Shown here: positions 41,214-56,109 of the stretch, piece by piece
Layout of the letters: the number at the start of each line of letters is the position of its first letter
How positions within the stretch are numbered: the first letter of the stretch is position 1
DNA from: Prostheceraeus crozeri
Taxonomy: Eukaryota; Platyhelminthes; Polycladida; Euryleptidae
Assembly (NCBI GenBank): GCA_907163375.1
Contig: CAJQUW010006771.1
Location: forward strand, 186,001 to 250,000
Direction: 5' to 3'
Length of the DNA: 64,000 nucleotides
Made by a program: the position numbers and the translations under genes
Notes under the pieces: generated by a model
The model's input: the letters and a program-made list of their open reading frames with translations, nothing else
The model's database searches: none
What the model was told of the DNA's origin: nothing

Positions 41214-42933
41214 GGTTGTCTTTATGATTCATGATGCTGGTACCCAGTGTAATAGTGGTTACCAAATGCATGGTTTTACCATATGTAATTCTTTTCGTGT
41301 TAAAATATCTTTTTGCTTTTCAGTAAGAGTCTATGATTTTCAATCAGCACTTGTTTTTGCTTTGTTGCATAACTGGGTTACCTATGATTTGCATCTTTAG
41401 TCTTAATTCACTTAATTGGACCTGACCATATTGCACTTATGTACGTAATAGAAGGCGAATGTAAACCTTAAGAAGCATTCAAATGTCCTAAAGACTTATA
41501 AGCTACGTAAATTGGAGACATTAAATGAAAATAAAAGTGGGCCTTATTACCAACCCGTGTTGCTAATCGATGCGAGCTTCTAACATATGAGAACTGCACC
41601 AGAAGTAGATAATTTGAATGTAAATTCATAGCATTTTTTCAAAAACTCAAGACTGTAGAGCAAAAAATCTGTTAGGTGGGCCTTATTCACCTCACCCACC
41701 TTAGATCCTTACTCTGAGCAGGTAGGCCTACAAATGCATTCATGCATTTCAAATCATGCTGTGAAACGATTAATGACCAGTTATTGGTCATCATAATGGC
41801 TGCGCTGAAGCTGTTCACAGGGTACAAGACTATATGCCCAAACCAAGACGAGCATTGCCGGAATGAATGCAATAATTGCAATGCTAAAATTTTTGTTAAA
41901 TCTAATGCAGTTAATCGACCAATCTGTATGCAATTAGACCAGTAATGTAGAATCCAAAAATGGGGAATTTTGAAAATCCTGCAATTTGATTCATGAAGTC
42001 TCAGCTGGCAATCTGAACAAATCTATATATTAGTTTCATACACCTTTAATCCTTTGATTAACTACAACGACGAACCATTGCTCGTTACAATTGAATAGGC
42101 CTATAAAGGCCCAAGTTGTTATGTCATTAGTTATTTGAAAAAGTGAAGCAGAAGGTTAGGGAAATTTGGAAATTTACAAATTTAACCATTTCACTATGTC
42201 TTCGTTTCTGACGATATTTTATGGTTTGTGTAAAACCCAGGATTGCACTGTTAGTTCTCAGAAAATTATGAACCTATTTTTTGATAACGATATCGCGCGC
42301 GGTCTTGCAACATTGGTTCACTGGATAACTAGTGGTCACTTAGCCGATAATTAATCCATCATGAAAACAATAAAAATGAGACGAAGCGAGGCTGCTTAAT
42401 GATTGCAAAATCATGTCTGAAATGTCATGAGACAGGCCTATTTAGCTGAAATGACAATTTTTGAATAATTTAACCCGTTAAAGATATTTCGGTTTATATC
42501 ACAATTCTAAAGCCTATATGTCAAAGTAGCTTGATGGTCTCCCTCCTGCACGTATTGTCTTATGAGCTAATGCATGCTCTCTTAATAAGTTAGCAATACA
42601 TATTCGACCAAAAATTGACTAACATGTATAGCCTAGATATTTTATCCAAGAACCCATATAAATCAACTAAAACAGGTTGGCCTATAGAGTTGTCAGCTAA
42701 CTAGATGAGAAAAACATATTCGCTAAGGTGATTCATGATTGAATAAAAGTTTTCCTTGCATTGCATGTCACTCAATGAATAATGACCATGTGAAACCTAG
42801 TCAAAAAGAGTCAAATAATTTCCTTTCCAGGATTGTGCTTCCATTCTAATTTTGACTACCGGTATCGTAATTCAATTCAACAGAATGATCCTATGCTTAT
42901 TCATCAAATTACATATGACCATGAGATACATCG
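41214..42933. other. Gene-free stretch after the pogo-like fragment
   Basis: No gene is supported. The first part is presumably the 3' flank of the pogo-like element, but its end is not recognisable. Confidence 0.4.
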
Positions 42934-43582
42934 TTTGGCAACCGTAACAAGTTTTTGCAGGGAACGAGGCCGAAAATGAAACTTTCACAGAATCATCCTC
43001 TACCTAGTACGAATAATCTACTATGCGTGTCTGTCCTCTTCCTGTAGACACGATCAAAGGAAAACACATGCTAATCCAATGGCATGCAGATTGCAGTTCT
43101 TGGTCAAAATTAAATTTTCTATGTTTTCTCTGATTAAGCGAAAAGTACTAAGCGCATGAGTCATATTTTTTGACATGGAACGTCTTCAGGTCATTTCCTA
43201 TCATGCTCATACATATGAAGCTAAACACATTCAGAATCGTCAGCAAACACAAGCATTTTAATCCACATTCGCGTATAAATTGCCAATCAGAATCATGATA
43301 GTAAGACATGTGCAACATCATAGTAAATAATTTGAAGACATGCCATGTCAAATATTATGGCTCTATACTTAGTATTTTTTAAGTAAATAACCGAAAACAT
43401 AGAGAATTTAATTTAACCAAAAAATTGCAATCCACGTCCCATTGGATAAACATGTGGTGTAACCGTGTAAGAAAGGAAGAAGAACCAGGTAGAACTCGGC
43501 AGAGTGAAGATTCATAGTTGGCATAGCATGTGCATCACTCTTTGAAAGTCTCATTTTTGGCCTCGCTCTGGCTACCGGACTA
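42934..43582. mobile_element. Palindromic MITE family, copy 2
   Basis: The left arm (ttttgcagggaacgaggccg) and the right arm (tttttggcctcgctctggct) are inverted relatives of the other copies. The right end lacks part of the arm. The internal order (cgatcaaaggaaaacacatg, then tttctatgttttctct) is the same as in copies 3 and 4. Confidence 0.65.
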
Positions 43583-46500
43583 ATATTGCTATCTAGAAAT
43601 TCAAATAGAGCGACAGCAAAATCATTTTCTTCCATTTCTGTAGTGAAGTGAGATGCAAGCCTGCGAAGCCCATCGGAACTCTTCACAATATCTTAATACA
43701 CAACAACAGCAGTTCTGTCATTACCGCAGGCAAAACAATTAAATTGTAATCAATGACTTGATTGTTCTTTTATCTTGGACGGTAAGCACGCACCTGTAGT
43801 ATTTCCGGGTCATCCGCACACGGTCAGTGAAGCGTGCTGCGCCTGTCACAGACCACTTCACTCTCATAACCACTCCGCTGAGCTTTAGATTTGCGGCTCA
43901 CTAAAGCTGATGATTAATGTCATAGCGACAGAAGAAGACCGGTGAAGGGAAAACAGCAGACTGACGGTGTCTTGTGTAATTTGAATATTTACACATCTAA
44001 CCAACCGTTGAGGCGGTTGCAAATATTGCACAGAAGCATGACAACCGAGTGTATGTCCACAGCTGAGCAAACGACATAAAATTTCATGCAGAAGACAATT
44101 AAAATGATAAAGCGTGATGACATATACGCCAACATGGCACGACCGAAATATCAAAATGAGGAACAAGATTTGAAGGGAAGGAGATCGCAAGAAAGAAAAG
44201 GCCCAGAGCATAAATCGAATAGGTAGAAAATAGACGAAAATCAATGCGTGGGAGTGAAGCAGAACAGATATATGCGAGGATATAAAAGTAAATTCAAAGA
44301 CTATGGATTTACAGAATATGTTGCGCACTTATGAAATCAAAAGGCTTCAGGTCTTGGCCACAATAGTGGACTCACATAGCAGAAGTCATGTACATCTATA
44401 TTTTCCACAGAATAGTGAAATGATTGATATCTGCTCATTTACAAACAACTTACACTGTAAAATAGATTCTGGCTGCTGACTTGAGTGCGCACAGTTATAA
44501 TAGAGATTAACGTCTTATCGAGTATTGTCCATAGTCTTTGAGCAAGCTTATAAAAAGTATCAACAAAGGAAATGTCATCTGACAATTCTATAAAAATATC
44601 TGTACACAAAAAATCATCACGGAAACATTTTCAACTTCGGTATCAGGTGGGCGCTCCACCATAAGTCCAATCGATGCTTGACAAAACTGTGAAGGTGATT
44701 TGTGAGCCACAGGATTCAAGCTATCGCTACGAAATACAAGGGATGTTATTGCAATAATTTGGGAGCGTTTCAAAATATTGGGTAAGGACTCACAGAAAAA
44801 TTTCCAAGACTAAGAACAAAGATGAATGTCACAGAAATCAGAGATACTGAGCAACTGATATTCATCAACATTTCATGACATAGAGCATGTCTCATACTAA
44901 GTTTATGAGGGATCGAAACAGCAAAACTTAAATATCAAGTAATCCAACAAATGTCTTTGAGTTAGATGTGATATTTATCAGACTATCAGCAGATTATATT
45001 GCCAACGAGAGGCTTTAAGAAGGTGATAAGAACAGAGGCAACACTGCAGCAAGGGAATCGATTGTTGTCTCTTGATCAAAAAATTAGCTATGCGGTACAA
45101 TATATAGCAATGTCTCATGACTTCCATCATTACCAAAGGGCAGAATACTGGTTTCCATGCCGTTCGATTTCCATGTGTGGAAGCAATGATTTGATATCTT
45201 TGATGATTGATTCTTTCTTGTGACTGAGATAAAAGTTTTTAATTTCTTTAATAATTGTCAATTGATGCTCCGCTTGACACTAAAATTTTCAAGAGCTTCA
45301 TTAGCCCTTTGAGCCCGAAGGTAAATCTGATGCATGTTGCAACTACTCATGACGTGTAGCGAACGTCATTCGCTCATAGCTGCAACTCCACAGCCGCTGA
45401 GTGATCAGGGGGAGAACAATGCGGCGATAACTTGCACACGTCATGTGCTGTTTGGACAGTTCTGTCAGTTGTTAGCTGCATCTGCATGACGTAGACCGAA
45501 AGCATAGGATCTCAAGAGGTTAAATTTGCATAATATCTACTGAAAAGATGCTGCTCTGATGACGTCACAGCACTATACATGCATGCATACATAAACAGTG
45601 AATGTCAATGACGAGATCGGATTTCTGTGGTCCTTACAATATCGAAGATCATTCAAAAATATAAAGTAACATCAAACCATAGACATCGAATTTTCGCCTT
45701 TCCCTCATTTCTGTGGGCTAGTGATCGATTAGGGATCAAAGTCGTTGTATGGGGATGTTGTACTGAGTAAACAGTTGGGAACAATTGATTAGCTGATGCT
45801 AACTCTTGGCATCTCTTTTGCGTAGCTGCGAAAAAATTCGTGGTGCAGCACTTGCTAGTGAACGATGCCGTTACGCAGACTGATCCTGATGCAAACATCC
45901 TGATCACCTATTTATTAGCTAGTGATCAGATGTGAAAGATCCTATGACGTCGTTCAAATGTGTACATTTGGTGCAGTAAAGCAAATAATGTACATATAGT
46001 ACATGTATTCTAGCAAAATTTTTCTTAGATATTGTACCATACATACCCTTAAAGGCTTGGCGATGTTACCAACCTCCTGAGAAAGTGCATTATGTGAGTC
46101 TCAAATCTGACGTTTTTCAATGCCATAGAAAGTTGTTTCAATATGTGCACAGATAACCGTTAATACGATTGCAATCACTGTCATAGTACCTCCATGCATA
46201 ATCTACCTTTCTATGATGCTCATGACGTAAGTCAAAATTGATGCTACTCACTGAAGCTGCCTGGTGTCAAATAAAAATTCGATGTCTAAGGTTGGGACGT
46301 GGGAGATTGATTTACAAGACCATTGTAGAAGTTTTCAAGCTCATACAATGCATAAATGTCCACAAATGTTTTTATGAAGCACAGAAAAGTAAACTGTGAA
46401 TCTTAGAGGTGAACTTCACAAGAAGTACGTCATGTTGTCACGACGCGAATGCAATGACGGAGGCGGAGTCTCGTAGTTGATGGAGTACGATTCGATTGAT

Positions 46501-49500
46501 CCCTGAGAATGGAAATAAGAGGAGATTAGCTCCGAATAAACTAAGCATGGGAGTAGCATTCACATCTCTATGAAAGAAAATGAGGCGTGACGTGTCGAGA
46601 ACTTACTTTTTGAGGCATTATATCTGCACATATGGAGGAGAGGGATATTAAATGGAACAATTAATAAATACTATAGGAAAAGACTTCATTGATTTTCAAA
46701 ATAAAATCACTTCGTTGTAAAATTATATTTTTCTTTGATTTACAATATGATATAACAAATGAGATCATCAACATTTCAACACACAGAGTATAGACCTACA
46801 CCAGTTTTTGCAGCTACTCCATGAGTTAATATCAGTACAAGTAATATCTATTCATCTCGTGACCTAGGCCACGAATTTGTGATTTCCATCTATCCAAGTG
46901 AACCTTTATTGAAAGATGTTGCTATATGATGATTCTTACTTCTAGGCAATTTATACCTTGATAATATATATATACTTTGATTTCAAAACGATCCCTTATT
47001 TCGCTGTAACTTCACTTATCTATACAATTACTGAAACAAAATTAGCACAGTCATGCAACTGAAGCATTAGTTATTTAAATCTGCGCAAATATAAATTTAT
47101 TCTTCCATGTTTAGACCTAAATCACCGGCGTTAGCGTTATCGTTATTAAGTCATTGATTCCTCACAACAGCGTCTTGTTGGTAAAAACATATTGGATAAG
47201 ATAGCACAAAATAAATTTATCATATCCTAACTTAATATTCCACATTATTTAATGTTTTCGTAATCAATAGTACGAAAACTATCTTCAGAAGTATGAATTT
47301 CGAACATGCAAGTCAAAAGATTCACGGGACAGACTCATGGCCTTGATTTGAGAGGATGTACTTGAATTTCTTCAAGTCACAACGGTTTACATGCGATGGA
47401 AGCCGAACATATCTTGTAAGGGACTACAACAGCGAAATTTGATTCGTACATCGATAGCTAGGCTATAATAACACATTGTAATAGCACATAATGTATAGCT
47501 CGCAATGAAACATTTACTACTGTGAGCATCTCATGAACGAACTGTGCTGTTTACATCTACGAAAGAAAAATGATAACATCGATATTTAAAGTAAAATAAT
47601 CAAATCCAAAAATTATGCACATTTTCATAAAAAGTACTTTAGTGCATGTGTATTTAAAAAGTCTCATGAAGTTAATAGCGAATATAGTTAGAACGCAACT
47701 CCAATTCAAAACGTCGTCAGCATCAAATAAGCGTGTGTAGTTATTGATAAACCATGCATTAGGCTTTATATGTATACAAGTGGAGCGTGTTTAGGAACAC
47801 ATGAGCTCTAACTTTTTTCTCAGCGGAGGAAAATTGATCGATGATCCTACGGCTCGAGGCACACTCGACCACTATTTTTGCGTTTAGGTTGATTTGCTGA
47901 ATCAATACAACGTGCACTTCTTTCGCAACCTTAAATTTCAACATTTTCCACAGCCTTGCACTAGAAGTTAATTATTCGATCTGACATGCTGTATACAAGG
48001 CTGGACCCTCCATAAAATTGCGGTAGAATTCGTTCATATCAGTACCTTAATGGACAAGGCAAAAGTACACCAACACTGCATACTAATGTTTGGTCAGATA
48101 TACATGTGCAATTTAGTGACTCTTCAGCCTATTATCATCAAGTTGCTGAATTTACTTTGATATTTCTATCTTGTGATATGCAAGTAAAATATATAAGATA
48201 TTTTCTTTTAAAATATCAACGGTGCCTAAATTGGGCAGTCAATGAAATGAAGTATAAAGTGAGCGTACTTAAAAGAGCACCCAAAGAACATTGTGCCAAT
48301 TTTTCAGCATAGGATATACTTGAAAGTAGTGTTGTTTCGATAATTTTAATGCCTTTGTTCTGAATGTTTCAATTGCATGCGAATGTGCGTCATTACAGCT
48401 GATGCTGAAACTGAATTTGTGTCGTCACAATTCTGTCGTTCAATAGGTTACCAAACTGAAATATGCTAAAGACAGTAACGTCTGATCTCAGGGAGGCAGA
48501 TTCAGTCTGTGATCTCTGAGTAAAAGTATGCACGACGATCCATCACACCGGCGTTCCAATCTCAACAGAGGGAGTCTTAACCAATGCGACACTTCCTCCC
48601 TAGATTTTTGCGATGTGTTGAATAGCCATTCTTCACTGTCTGCTATTGCATCCTCGTATATTCCAGTGTCCTGTGTCCAATTTCCAATGTCCTATATTCC
48701 TATGTCTGCTTAATCTATTAACTGCTGAGTTATTTCAAAAATTAATTCGGTTGCATTCATTGGAAATGGAAGCAAATACTGTCATTTTCATCAATTTATG
48801 ATTACAATACATGCTGCTTGTCCTACACATGATGCGGCTGATAACATAAGTTTTTTCTGTACTGAAATGTAACTGAGTATACAGTTGGAAAATTAATCAA
48901 ATATATAAGAAACCGATATATGCGAATCCCACTACATCTGATGAGCTTTTCTAGATAGGCTATATATGGCCTCTTCGGTCAGTGAAGCATCAACATTAAA
49001 ATTCAATTTATATCAGTCGTTGAGTATATAATGTTATCTATATCCGTGTAATATTCAATAAGTATTCATTTTAGGGTTAGTGTGAACATAAAAGCAGATT
49101 AGGATTTCGCATTACGAAGTTTTTCAACTGACTGCCTTCTGCAGCACATCGACTTCCTGCCATCCGCAGACCGACACGCTGCACCGTGCTTGAGAAAGTG
49201 TTACCAGCTATTGACATTAATTGTGGCATAGATAGTGGTCAATCAAAATTGACAAAATTACAATGATACCTAAGCATCATTCTGACATGAAAATTCATCT
49301 ATTCCTACTGAGTGCAAGTGCTTCCTTTATCCTTCATACAGGAATTTGGCCGAGTGACGTCACTGAGCCGCGTCACTTAACTGTGGCCACAATGCCAATT
49401 TGCCTGCCATGCTCTCATGCAAAGTGAGCGCTGTGGCTTTATAATTGAAGGCGTGGCTGAAATAACTGGTTCAGAGCAGTAGTTGGGTAACTTGCTGACA

Positions 49501-51235
49501 GTAGGTGAGAAAAGCCAAATCAACTTTTGGGAATATTAAAATGTTATAGAAGGAGCAATGAATTGATCATGACTGCATGGATAAGCTTACTGCGTTGCCA
49601 TATATATCTGGTCAACTCTATTCTATGCGAATCCTGGATAGTCAGTAAGACTGTGGATCAACATTTAGAGGCAGTGAGGAATCTGGTGTAAAACGTGACT
49701 GAAGTTAGCGGAACAATTTTTCAGTCTCGCTGATAGGCGTAGTAAATTAATTTTATTTTGTCGATAATTGATCCAATTTGTTGAGCTGATCACAAGTATG
49801 CGCTTCATTTCACATAACAATGCAGTTTTTAACTGGGAATCTGGGAAATCTGAAGAATAAGGAAAATTCTTTGGATCAAAAGTGGTTCCGCGAACTTCAC
49901 AATCAGATCGCAGAAAAAGTAACATACGGATTTCCGGTTGAAAACTTAATTGTTATGAAAAATGAAACATATACTCGTGATCAACCCAACAAATTGGATC
50001 AGGTAGTGAAAAAATAAAATTGATTTGCTGCGCCTATCAGCGCGACTAAGAAATTGGTTCTGCTGAGTGGTTCCCCTCACTTCACAGTGGAACCATTTTT
50101 ACTTGAATTTCTAAAAGAAACGACTGTGAATTTGTGGAATCTGAGCCCAGAGACTGAAATTGTTAGAATAGAAGTTGTATTCTATGAATCCCACTGTAAT
50201 AAAGAGTAGTTTCGCTGGGTTGTTCCGCTAACTTCACACACACGTTTTCTAAATAGAATTCAGCTATTAACGTTGTCGACACATGCAAGTTTTTATCACA
50301 AACAAGACCTGTGACTGATTTTGTTAAGCAATGTCAACTCGATGTCTGAAAGAACCACACTGGAAATTGTTTTGGTTCAAATCAGCATTGTTCATGCAAT
50401 TCATCGTCAAGCAAAACAATAGTAGTGATCGCGATAAGTGTGTTTTTCAAAAACATTGCTTGTCGATTTAGTCGAATTCTTCAATTGGACCTACTACCCG
50501 TTACGCCAATTTTTATGGGTTGTCAAAAATCAATTGAGATTACGTTAGAATGAGCGATCAATTAATTTTTATTGACACAGAAATCAATCAATTTTAATTT
50601 GATGTCACAAAAGATGTATTTGACCACATGGTGAGTAGAACCAGTACAGGAATTCATAATTGGGTACGCTTTAAGAGTCACGTGTGTGTCATGAGAAAGC
50701 TTTACTGAATATTGCAACAAACACCAATGATTCAAACTTCTGCAGGCTATCAGTTTGTGGTCATTTTTTTGGAGTGAAGTATCTAACGCAAAGCTGCAGC
50801 ACGTTCGTACATTTTTATCCTCTATTTTCTTGCTACATAAATGAGGGTAAACTCGATGCCAAATTATGAATCTGTTGCATCATCTGATGGATCTTATTCG
50901 GAAATTAACTCATGCTGATATTCTCCGAAATCTTATCTCATGCTGTCAATATTCCCGAAAATTTCCACGTTAACAAAAAGATGGCGAAAAGAGTACAAGC
51001 CATTTAGCCAATTAATTGCAAACATTCGACAACAATCTGCTTTGGAGTCAGCGATAAATTGCCAAAATGTCAAGAATGGTTCGTTGTCACAACAAATTAA
51101 TTGCAATTATTCGGTCAACACAGGTAATGCACAAATCAAGTGCAAATGGATTGTAACGCCGTATCTTCCGGATCTCAATTCGTCTATCAAGATTCGAATA
51201 CAAGTCAGTTAGAAAAAGTCTTCTGCAGACTTCTT
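43583..51235. other. 7.6-kb gene-free stretch
   Basis: Only short frames without motifs. I find no RNA gene and no paired transposon ends. This could be host intergenic or intronic sequence or very old repeats. Confidence 0.45.
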
Positions 51236-51893
51236 AAAACGAGCTTCTGCAGGGAACAAGGCCGGAAATGAGACTTTCACAGAATAATGTACACCCTAAG
51301 CAAACTATGAATCTACACGTCTGCCGAGTTCTACATGTCTCCTCTTTATATCAGACACGACCAAAGGAAAACATAAGTTTATCCAATGGGACGCAGATTA
51401 AAGTTTTAGGCAAAAATGAAATTTTCTACGTTTTCTCAGATTAAGTGGAAAGCAGGGATCCCAGAGTCATAATTTTTGACAAGAAATGTCTTCAGGTCAT
51501 TTCCTATCATGTCAATGCACCCCTGTTTATGAGGCTAAATACATTCAGATTTGGCAAGCCTTCTAATGTCGGCAAACACAAGCATTTAGAGCAATTTAGT
51601 CCACAGTTAACATTCTCGCATGCATTGCAGATCTTATGTCAAAATTATGACTCTGGGCGCAGCACTTTTCGCTAAATCAGAGAAACCATAGAAAATTTCA
51701 TTTAACTAAAAACTTCAATATATGTCCCATTGGACTAGCATGTGTTTTCCTTTGATAGTGTCTGACAAGAAGTGAGACTAACTAGAACTCGGCAGACGCT
51801 CAGATTCGTAGTAGGCATGTTATTGGTGCATGTTATTCTGCAAAAGTCTCATTTTCGGTCTCATTCCCTGCAGAAACTCGTTGTGGCTGCCTA
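51236..51893. mobile_element. Palindromic MITE family, copy 3
   Basis: It starts near aacgagcttctgcagggaac and ends near ttccctgcagaaactcgttg, which are inverted copies. Between them lie tcagacacgaccaaaggaaaac and its reverse. Confidence 0.75.
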
Positions 51894-52045
51894 AACAAGT
51901 GCTCTATTCATGCGGCCAGACAGGCACAACAAAAGAAGAGTTGATGAACATGTTCTGCATAGCCTTTCTAAGAATGCACAACGCAATGCGCGTAGGAGAC
52001 AGCAGATCACTATCAAACCAATCGCCAAGCAATAGCCATAGAGTA

Positions 52046-53684
52046 CAGGTTTTTCCAGTCAGGTTCATAGCTATCTCAATCAAGTTCGTTTTAGTTCAAT
52101 CAATTTCGTTCTAATGCGTAAGTTAACATCTATTGCAATCAAGTTAACGTTATGCAATCTTCTTTCAATCAAATTCGTTGTAGTTCATTCTTGTTCACAG
52201 ATATGAATGAAGTTCATACATAAGCCAATCTACTTCACTATATATCAATCAAGTTCGTCAAAAACTTTTCGTTTAAGATATGTCTAGCAATCTCAGCTCT
52301 ACCAGCTCTGAAAACTCAACCCGACGAGGACCCTATGCCAAGATAAGCATCGACCTTAAAGAACGTCTTATCGCGGAATGGGAAGATGGAAAAGACATAG
52401 TTGAAGTGTCAAGCCTCCTTGGTATCAAATTCTCTTCCGCCCGGTCCATAATAGCAAAATATTGTTCGTGTGATGGAGCTATCAGCGATGCAAGGAGGGA
52501 GACGTGAAGAGCGGGTAAAGCTTACGGATAATGTGGTGAGCGAAATTGTAGAGCTGGTCGAGCGTCATCCTGACTACACTTTAAGTTTAAGTGTAATAAG
52601 TTTAAGTCAGTTGCGTTTTTCTTTATCTGTTGCCAGAATTTCATGGGCTTTAGAAAAACAACTTATCACCATGAAGAAGTTGGAGGACTGCCCCGCTAAT
52701 CGCAACACATTGGTGACAAAGCAAAAACGATCCTCTTACGCCGAATGGTATTTGGAAACAGCGGTCAACCGGGCGCTTGTATACGTTGATGAGACTTGTT
52801 TTAATATTTATTCAAAGCGCACCCGAGGAAGAGCCTTAAAGGGCAGGCCAGCAGTTCGGCAAGTCAATGGGTACCGTGGTCCAAATCTAAATTTGGTGAT
52901 GGCAATTTCAGCTGGGGTCGGTGTCGTATATTACGAGCTTCAAAGGGGTTGTATGACAAGTACGTGTAAAGTCAAACAAATTTCGCAGATATTATTTTTG
53001 CATGTAGAATATGTAAGTTTTCAAATTTCAGGCGAAAGATTCGGACATTTTATGGATAATCTCAAGACAATACTACGTGAGTGCAATGTAATCGATGGCA
53101 CGATCGTGATCGATAACGCTCCAGTACATCACGGAGCCGTATCTGAGTGTGACGATGATGAAATCCCCGTTAAGTTTTTACCTCCATACAGTCCATTCCT
53201 GAACCCCATTGAAAATGCCTTTGGTGTTTTCAAGCTTAAATTGCGAGCTGTCCTACGTGAGGATTCGACCAGGGAGAGGCTTGACAACCCGACATCGCGG
53301 AACATCGCTTGCAGCTTCTTACTGACTTATCCTCCTCAATAATCGAGGATCAAGAGACAATAAGTACCGAAAAGGTTAACCACATGTGCAACCACGTGAT
53401 GAGGTACATGCATCGTTGCTTTGCCATGGCCGACATTATACAATAGCTTGAGATGCTTAATTATAAATTTGGAATGAACTTGATTGTATTCTATACATTT
53501 TGATTTTTATAGTTACGAAATTGATTGAAATAAAGAGTTGTCAAACATATGCGCGAACTTGATTGATTATTTGCGCTACAGGTTGAAATAGAAATCAAAT
53601 TGATTGAAATAACTCCAATGGTAGAAATTGATTGAACTAAAACGAACTTGATTGAGTTAGCTATGAATCTGACTGGAAAAACCT
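52046..53684 (+). mobile_element. IS630/Tc1-mariner-type DNA transposon, 1,639 bp
   Basis: Terminal inverted repeats of about 65 bp start CAGGTTTTTCCAGTCAG on both sides. They continue through caatcaagttcgttttagtt, which is repeated as variants further in. TA flanks both ends (52044-52045 and 53685-53686). It contains one transposase gene. Confidence 0.93.
52280..53342 (+). pseudogene. IS630/Tc1-mariner-type transposase, one frameshift and a candidate intron
   Basis: The N-terminus has a helix-turn-helix (IVEVSSLLGIKFSSARSII). A frameshift occurs at about 52490-52500. The second frame continues GGRREERVKLTD and holds VYVDETCFNIYSKRTRGRA (first Asp), IVIDNAPVHHG (second Asp) and LPPYSPFLNPIENAFG (Glu). 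A 72-bp stretch (52960-53031) starts GTACGT, ends AAATTTCAG, keeps frame if removed, and adds residues that I would not expect in this family, so it is probably an intron. The C-terminus may be cut short by a stop at 53340. Confidence 0.85.
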
Positions 53685-53686
53685 GT

Positions 53687-55386
53687 ATGTCGGTCTATAT
53701 ATGGAGTAATACATCGCCTTTGTGATAGCAGTTTCGATTTTTGTAAATGAACTCTTTTTGATATCTAGTTTCACTTGTGAGATGAGCATACAATGTATTT
53801 ACTGTTTTGGAGAATTACCGAGACAGTGACTGCTTGAAAAGAGGTGATGTTTTTCAATGATGAAAGTGACATTAGGGCTCATTTCTGTCAACAAGAGCAT
53901 TATATACATGTACGCTGATCATATACATATTACCCGATACAGATAGAGAAAAGCATCACAATCACAATGATCATCAATATGGGTTCACAGCATCATTTCA
54001 ATAAAAATTTAGAGTTGATTTCTCACAATATCATAAAATCATACCTAAAAATTTTGATCAATCCACATGTACATGTACATAGGAATATCAATAAGTTGAA
54101 TTCTAGTCACCGATTATGCTGTGATTTTGACCATTTATAACGCAGTTCTACACAGCTATTTTTGACCTAAGAATGCATTCTGCTGGTCAATAATGTAGAC
54201 ATATGTAAACTTAACAGATCCATAGGATTTTAGTTATGAACCAATTTTGCTAAGTTCACAAACTTAAAAAGTGAGCCAAGAAACAGAAGTTTTCAATTTT
54301 TCGCATGAATACTTTATGATAATTCTGTTCACGAAATTTCCTTGGTGAAATTTCCTTTGAAATTCTATCTTAATTTCCTATTTAGTTGAATGACTTGTGT
54401 CTCTTATCAAATGGATTGATTTAAATTTGACATTTAATAAGTTTCATACTTCTTAGATACTAAAGCCCATATTCTCGTGTAGGTGGCAAGTGCACACTGC
54501 AGTAACTTGAAAATTTTACCCTTTTAGAAATTGATCAAATAGCTTTTCACCTAAGGGACACCATCTTTGTAAAACATTGAATCTTATAGCATAAAGTCCA
54601 TCAACATTTTTTCTAGCATATTTTTGAGTTGACATGTCGCTATTATGTCGCTAATCTATGCCAATAACATCTGCTGTGAGGAGCAATAGTGTGACATGGG
54701 TCGTCATCAATGCTTCTTTTTCTGTACCGCCTGTCTAGCTGTGAGGACAGAGCACTTGTTTAACTTTCTAACCTACTTGTGTTAGATTTCTGGACAGATC
54801 TTTGGACAAAACTTGTGTCATATTCATGTTCATCATAACAAACCCAACAACAAATCTTCGTTGTGATTATGCAAAGAAGAAATGAAATCATTTGATGAAA
54901 ACCCATAATTCAGAATCGACAATTGTTTGCCTAAATGCATATGAGTGGCTCATTATCTTGGTTTGTTCAACTATTGAAGTTTTTTGTATGCAAATTTTTT
55001 GGAAGAAGTCAAAGTAGCGTCAGTTGATTCATTGTAAAGCCAATTCCAGTGTGCAGCTGATTAATTTTGCATTGTAAATAGCACCTGTTAGATGTCTATT
55101 AAGCCTTTATCTCATTAATCAACTGACCTGCTGTTACTTGACCTATGTAAATGATACAGATTTTGGAAATGCAGTGAATGAAAACCTGCCGGTAAATTCG
55201 AAATGAGGCTCCTGTTGAGAAAGAATAATGAAAACAAATCGACAATAACTGACTTGATGAGCAAAAATTAAGATATTAAGAAATCACTGCCTCGGACAAA
55301 AAGATGTATTACCAGTCACCGCAGTCTCCATAATGCATACGTAACACAAATACCGGAATATGGAAATATCAGAGAACTATGATTAA
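53687..55386. other. Gene-free AT-rich stretch
   Basis: No coding region, RNA gene or repeat boundary found. Confidence 0.45.
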
Positions 55387-56109
55387 TAGTCCGGCAGCAG
55401 GAACGAGCTTCTGCAGGGAACGAGGCCGGAAATGAGATTTCCCCAAAATGATGTACACCTTATGCCTACTGCGAATCTGCGCATCTGCTGAGCTTTAGTT
55501 ACTTCCTGTTCTTGTCAGACATGATAAAAGAAAAACACCCGTTAATTCAATGGAACGCAGATTGAAGTTTTTGGATAAAATTAATTTTTCTATGTTTTCT
55601 CTTACCAACTGAAAATTACGAAGTCTAGAGCCATAGTTTTTGACATAGAATGTCTTCAAGTCATTTCTTATCGTGTTCATGCGCCCCTGTCTATGAAGCT
55701 GAACACATTCTGATTTGGAAAGCCTCCTGATGTCGTCAAACACCAACATGTTAACCCACTTCATCCACACTGAACCACATTCTCGCATACATCGCCGATC
55801 AGAAGCATAATGATATCACTAACACATGATGGGAAATGACCCGAAGACGTATCATGCCAAAAATTGTGGCCCTAGACTTTTTACTTTTCAGTTAATAAGA
55901 AAAAAACATAGAAAAATTCATTTTTGCCAAAAACTGCAATCTGTGTCCTTTTGCATTAGCATGTGTTGTTTGTTCGTGTCAGACAGATAAAAAGAAATGA
56001 CTAGAACTCGACATACGCGTGGATTCGTATTCATGGGGTGTACATCATTCTGTGAAAGTCTCATTTTCGGCATCGTTCCCTGCAGAAACTCGGTCTGGCT
56101 GCCGCACTA
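55387..56109. mobile_element. Palindromic MITE family, copy 4 (clearest ends)
   Basis: The left end is TAGTCCGGCAGCAGGAACGA and the right end, reversed, is TAGTGCGGCAGCCAGACCGA, so the ends begin at a TA target site. Both arms continue ctgcagggaacga, and inside lie inverted partners such as atcatgccaaaaattgtggc. At 723 bp it is the best copy for defining the family. Confidence 0.8.

Noticed and set aside
49820..50017. Short open frame with lysine-rich content
   Set aside because: No motif, no context, length expected by chance in AT-rich DNA.
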